Program-made: the position numbers and the translations under genes
The notes under the pieces: generated by a model
Told to the model about the DNA's origin: nothing
The model's input: only the letters and a program-made list of their open reading frames with translations
The model's database searches: none
Source of the DNA: Candidatus Avedoeria danica
Lineage (GTDB): Bacteria > Chloroflexota > Anaerolineae > Epilineales > Epilineaceae
NCBI GenBank assembly: GCA_016703025.1
Contig: JADJCV010000003.1
Coordinates: 248,001 to 312,000, forward strand
Length of the DNA: 64,000 bases
Direction: 5' to 3'
Shown: in pieces, positions 61,285 through 64,000 of the stretch
Layout of the letters: every line of letters begins with the position of its first letter
Position numbering within the stretch: position 1 is the stretch's first letter

Positions 61285-61332
61285 CGATGCGGCGATCGAT
61301 GCGGCGATCGGAGCTGTAATCGGAGCTGTGAT
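61285..61332. repeat. Four tandem 12-bp units upstream of trxB
   Basis: CGATGCGGCGAT twice (61285-61308), followed by CGGAGCTGTAAT and CGGAGCTGTGAT (61309-61332). All four units begin CG and end AT. In one plus frame they read DAAI-DAAI-GAVI-GAVI. A TAGAAT at 61351-61356 could be a -10 for trxB. Confidence 0.75.
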
Positions 61333-61501
61333 CGTGCGCGGACCCTGGACTAGAATGTGGGCAACGTCGGGCAGCTTCGATGCGACGATTCAGCGACCCG
61401 CCCGTGCCTGGCACGTCCCTGTCCCCGGCACTCCGTCCGCCATCCCTCGACGCGAAGGCCCGCTCTTCGGGGCCTCTCGTCTGCAGATAGGCTCGCTCCC
61501 C

Positions 61502-62446
61502 ATGTCCAGTGACACCCCCATCCACGACGTCGTCGTCATCGGCTCCGGCCCCGCCGGCATGTCCGCCGCACTGTACGCCGCCCGCGCGAACCTGGACACC
61601 AAGGTCATCGTCGGCCCGCAGCTCGGCGGGCAGGTGTCCATCACGTACGAGATCGACAACTACCTCGGGTTGTACGAGGAGCTGTCCGGCGAGGACCTGA
61701 CGAAGCGGATGGTCGCGCACGTCGAGAAGTTCGGCGCCGAGCTGATCTACGACGAGGTGACGGGCGTCGAGCTGGACGGACCCGTGAAGACGGTCCGCAC
61801 CTACAGCGGTGAGCTGAAGGCACGGGCGGTCGTCGTCTCGGCCGGCGCGTCGGCGACGCTGCTCGGCGTGCCGGGCGAGGTCGAGTTCACCGGGCGCGGC
61901 GTGAGCTACTGCGCCACGTGCGACGGCGCGTTCTTCAAAGGCCACGACGTGCTCGTCGTGGGCGGCGGCGACAGCGCGATGGAGGAGGCGCTCTTCCTGA
62001 CGCGCTTCGCGAACACCGTCCGCGTGGTTCACCGCCGCGACAGCCTGCGTGCCGGTCCGCAGCTCCAGGAGCGGGCGTTCGCCAACCCGAAGATCGAGTT
62101 CATCTGGAACACCGTCATCGAGTCCATCGACGGCGATCGGGACGTCACGCGCGTCCACGTCCGCAATGTCGAGACCGGCGAGGCGAGCACGCTCGATGCG
62201 ACCGGCGTCTTCGTCTTCATCGGCCACTACCCCAACTCCAACCTGTTCAAGGGCATCCTGGACATGGACGAGCACGGCTACCTCCAGATCGACGACCGGA
62301 TGCGCACGAACCTCCCAGGCGTGTACGCCTGCGGCGAGATCGCCGATCCGACGTGGAAGCAGATCAGCACGTCCGTCGGACAGGGGGCGATGGCGGGGAT
62401 GGCCGTGGAAACGTGGTTGGGGGCGTTGGAGGGCCTGCCGGCCTGA
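61502..62446 (+). CDS. trxB: Thioredoxin reductase
   Basis: 314 residues from ATG 61502, the usual length. This FAD flavoprotein transfers electrons from NADPH to thioredoxin. FAD motif VVVIGSGPAGMSAALYAARA, redox-active CATC (Cys137, Cys140) in SYCATCDGAFF, NADPH motif VVGGGDSAMEEALFL with HRRDSLRAGPQ, and the C-terminal FAD segment GVYACGEIADP. An in-frame extension to 61280 is not supported. A thioredoxin-fold lipoprotein is at 6.6 kb but is extracytoplasmic, so it is not an evident partner. Confidence 0.94.
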   Translation: MSSDTPIHDVVVIGSGPAGMSAALYAARANLDTKVIVGPQLGGQVSITYEIDNYLGLYEELSGEDLTKRMVAHVEKFGAELIYDEVTGVELDGPVKTVRTYSGELKARAVVVSAGASATLLGVPGEVEFTGRGVSYCATCDGAFFKGHDVLVVGGGDSAMEEALFLTRFANTVRVVHRRDSLRAGPQLQERAFANPKIEFIWNTVIESIDGDRDVTRVHVRNVETGEASTLDATGVFVFIGHYPNSNLFKGILDMDEHGYLQIDDRMRTNLPGVYACGEIADPTWKQISTSVGQGAMAGMAVETWLGALEGLPA

Positions 62447-62622
62447 GGCCTCACCCCGGACGGCCCAAGGCCACCCTCAGCGACGGCTTCAGCCGTTGAT
62501 TGTCTGACGATCGTGGCGGGGGCCGGACACATGGTGATGGTGGCGGCGGCGGGTGCGGTCACCGGTGCCGTGAACGGCATCGCGAACGATGTCGCGAACG
62601 TCGTCACCCAACGGAGATCACG

Positions 62623-64000
62623 ATGACGCCCACGCTCGATGCCGTCGTCGTCGGTTCGGGCCCCAACGGACTCGCTGCCGCGATCACCCTCGCCCGCGCC
62701 GGCTGCTTGGTGCGCGTGTACGAGGCCGAGGCGACGGTCGGCGGCGGCCTGCGGTCGGCGGAGCTGACGCTGCCGGGCTTCCAGCACGACCTCTGCGCGG
62801 CCGTCCACCCGCTGGCGCGCTCGTCGCCGTTCTTCCGCTGGGCGGGTCTCGAGGACCACGGGCTGGAGTGGTGCGAGCCGGACGTCCAGCTGGCCCATCC
62901 GCTGGACGATGGGACGGCAGTCGCGCTCTGGCGCGACATCGCCGCGACCGCCGACAGCCTTGGCGCCGACGCGCGCGCCTACTCGCGCCTCCTGCGGCCG
63001 TTTGTCGACGCCTGGCCGGACCTCATGCACGCCACCTTGGGACCCGTGAACCGGCTCCCGCGAAACCCGCTGCTCCTCGCCCGGTTCGGCGCCGTCGCGT
63101 TCCAGTCGGCCGAGCGGGCCGCGCGCCGGGCGTTCGCCGGTGAGCGGGCGCGGGCGCTGTTCGCCGGCCACGCGACGCACGCCATGCTGCCGTTGGACCG
63201 CCTCTTCACGGCGTCGTTCGGCGTCATCCTCGGCGCGGCGGGCCACGCCGTCGGCTGGCCGGTGGCGCGCGGCGGGTCGCAGGCCGTCGCGGACGCGATG
63301 GTGCGGTGCCTAACGGCTCATGGGGGCGAGGTCGTCACGTCGTCGCCGATCGACCGCTTCGAGCAGCTGCCGCCGGCGCGCGCCTACGTGTTCGACGTGA
63401 CGCCCGACCAACTGCTCCGGATCGCCGGCGACCGCTTCGGCGGGCGCTTCGGCGCATTGTACCGCCGCCAGCTCGGCCGCTTCCGCCGCGGCAGCGCCGT
63501 GTTCAAGCTCGATTACGCGCTGTCCGAACGCGTCCCGTGGACGGCGCCCGAGTGCCGCCGCGCCGGCACCGTCCACGTCGGCGGGACGCTGGACGAGATC
63601 GCGCGCGCCGAGCACGACGTCGGCGCCGGCCGGGTCCCCGACCGCCCGTTCGTCATCGCCGCCCAGCAGAGCGTCGCGGACGACACGCGCGCGCCGGCCG
63701 GAGCGCACACGCTCTGGGCGTACGGCCATGTGCCGCACGGCTGCGATATCGACATAACGGACGCCATCGAGCGCCAGATCGAGCGCTTTGCGCCCGGGTT
63801 CAAGGATGTCGTCCTGGCCCGCGTGGCCACGCCGCCCGCCGGGATCGCGGCGCGGAACCGCAACAACGTCGGCGGCGACATCGGCGGCGGGTCGCACGGC
63901 GGGCTGCAGCTGTTCTTCCGGCCGGCGCTGCGCTGGAACCCGTATACCACGCCGGATCCGCAGATCTTCCTGTGCTCGTCGTCCACGCCGCCGGGGGCGG
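62623..64000 (+). CDS. NAD(P)/FAD-dependent oxidoreductase (phytoene-desaturase-like), cut by window edge
   Basis: ATG 62623, with GGAG seven bases upstream, opens a frame that stays open to the window end (459 codons). N-terminal dinucleotide-binding DAVVVGSGPNGLAAAITLAR followed by RVYEAEATVGGGLRSAELTL, the pattern of the phytoene dehydrogenase-related group. Further along: PLARSSPFFRWAGL, HPLDDGTAVALWRD, GWPVARGGSQAVADAMVRCL with the expected GG, and late NVGGDIGGGSHGGLQLFFRP. The substrate is unknown; such enzymes desaturate or isomerise carotenoids and other lipids. No carotenoid gene is seen in the window. Confidence 0.88.
   Translation, partial: MTPTLDAVVVGSGPNGLAAAITLARAGCLVRVYEAEATVGGGLRSAELTLPGFQHDLCAAVHPLARSSPFFRWAGLEDHGLEWCEPDVQLAHPLDDGTAVALWRDIAATADSLGADARAYSRLLRPFVDAWPDLMHATLGPVNRLPRNPLLLARFGAVAFQSAERAARRAFAGERARALFAGHATHAMLPLDRLFTASFGVILGAAGHAVGWPVARGGSQAVADAMVRCLTAHGGEVVTSSPIDRFEQLPPARAYVFDVTPDQLLRIAGDRFGGRFGALYRRQLGRFRRGSAVFKLDYALSERVPWTAPECRRAGTVHVGGTLDEIARAEHDVGAGRVPDRPFVIAAQQSVADDTRAPAGAHTLWAYGHVPHGCDIDITDAIERQIERFAPGFKDVVLARVATPPAGIAARNRNNVGGDIGGGSHGGLQLFFRPALRWNPYTTPDPQIFLCSSSTPPGA

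Overview
The window is about 64 kb of GC-rich bacterial DNA. It is most likely from a member of the Chloroflexota, in the Anaerolineae/Ardenticatenia part of the phylum. This is inferred from three things: secreted proteins with Thr-Pro linkers next to a short hydrophobic Y/F-L-P motif, the recA-recX-rny-spoVS gene order, and the general gene content. No rRNA, tRNA, CRISPR array, intact insertion sequence, integrase or phage gene was seen. Both edges cut genes: a secreted protein on the left and an FAD-dependent oxidoreductase on the right.

Layout. 1-6.7 kb encodes cell-surface proteins: a truncated secreted beta-protein, a glycosidase-like protein, a von Willebrand A protein and a membrane-anchored protein. 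6.6-10.6 kb is a minus-strand operon of a lipoprotein, glp/moeA, moaA and a thioredoxin-like lipoprotein. 10.8-13.4 kb holds holB and a PSP1/RicT-type gene. 13.6-17.8 kb is the minus-strand block recA, recX, rny, spoVS, with a readable recA promoter. 18.0-22.6 kb carries a VanW-family protein and an MgtA-type P-type ATPase. 22.8-25.6 kb carries an acyl-CoA dehydrogenase and the carboxyltransferase subunit of a biotin-dependent acyl-CoA carboxylase. 25.6-33.6 kb has a YgjP-like metallopeptidase, an imelysin/di-haem peroxidase pair, a DUF1990-YndJ fusion and a HelD-type ATPase. 33.7-36.1 kb is an SBBP-repeat secreted protein. 36.4-39.1 kb has biotin carboxylase, biotin carrier protein and an RNase H-like protein. 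39.2-46.6 kb is an uncharacterised minus-strand enzyme cluster. 46.7-49.0 kb has methylmalonyl-CoA mutase and epimerase. 49.2-57.4 kb encodes more secreted proteins: a YVTN propeller/cytochrome c peroxidase, an FG-GAP protein and a P-domain protein. 57.6-64 kb has a GAF-GAF-PAS adenylate cyclase with a coiled-coil partner, a methyltransferase, a thioredoxin reductase and an FAD oxidoreductase.

How the genes fit together. Carboxylase subunits at 24-25.6, 36.4 and 38.1 kb, with mutase at 46.7 and epimerase at 48.5 kb, make a nearly complete propionyl-CoA to succinyl-CoA route; only the cobalamin-binding mutase subunit is missing. The 39.2-46.6 kb cluster (ketoacyl synthase III, GNAT-like protein, adenylate-forming enzyme, metallo-beta-lactamase-fold hydrolase, NAD-dependent epimerase/reductase, ATP-grasp enzyme) looks like a small-molecule or lipid pathway and is the best candidate for an undescribed system.

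Two dispersed palindromic repeat families sit at gene ends (five and four copies) and in several cases supply stop codons or coding sequence. At least seven genes between 11.9 and 33.7 kb carry apparent single-base frameshifts, several in G/C homopolymers. These look more like consensus errors than decay, but cannot be settled from sequence alone.
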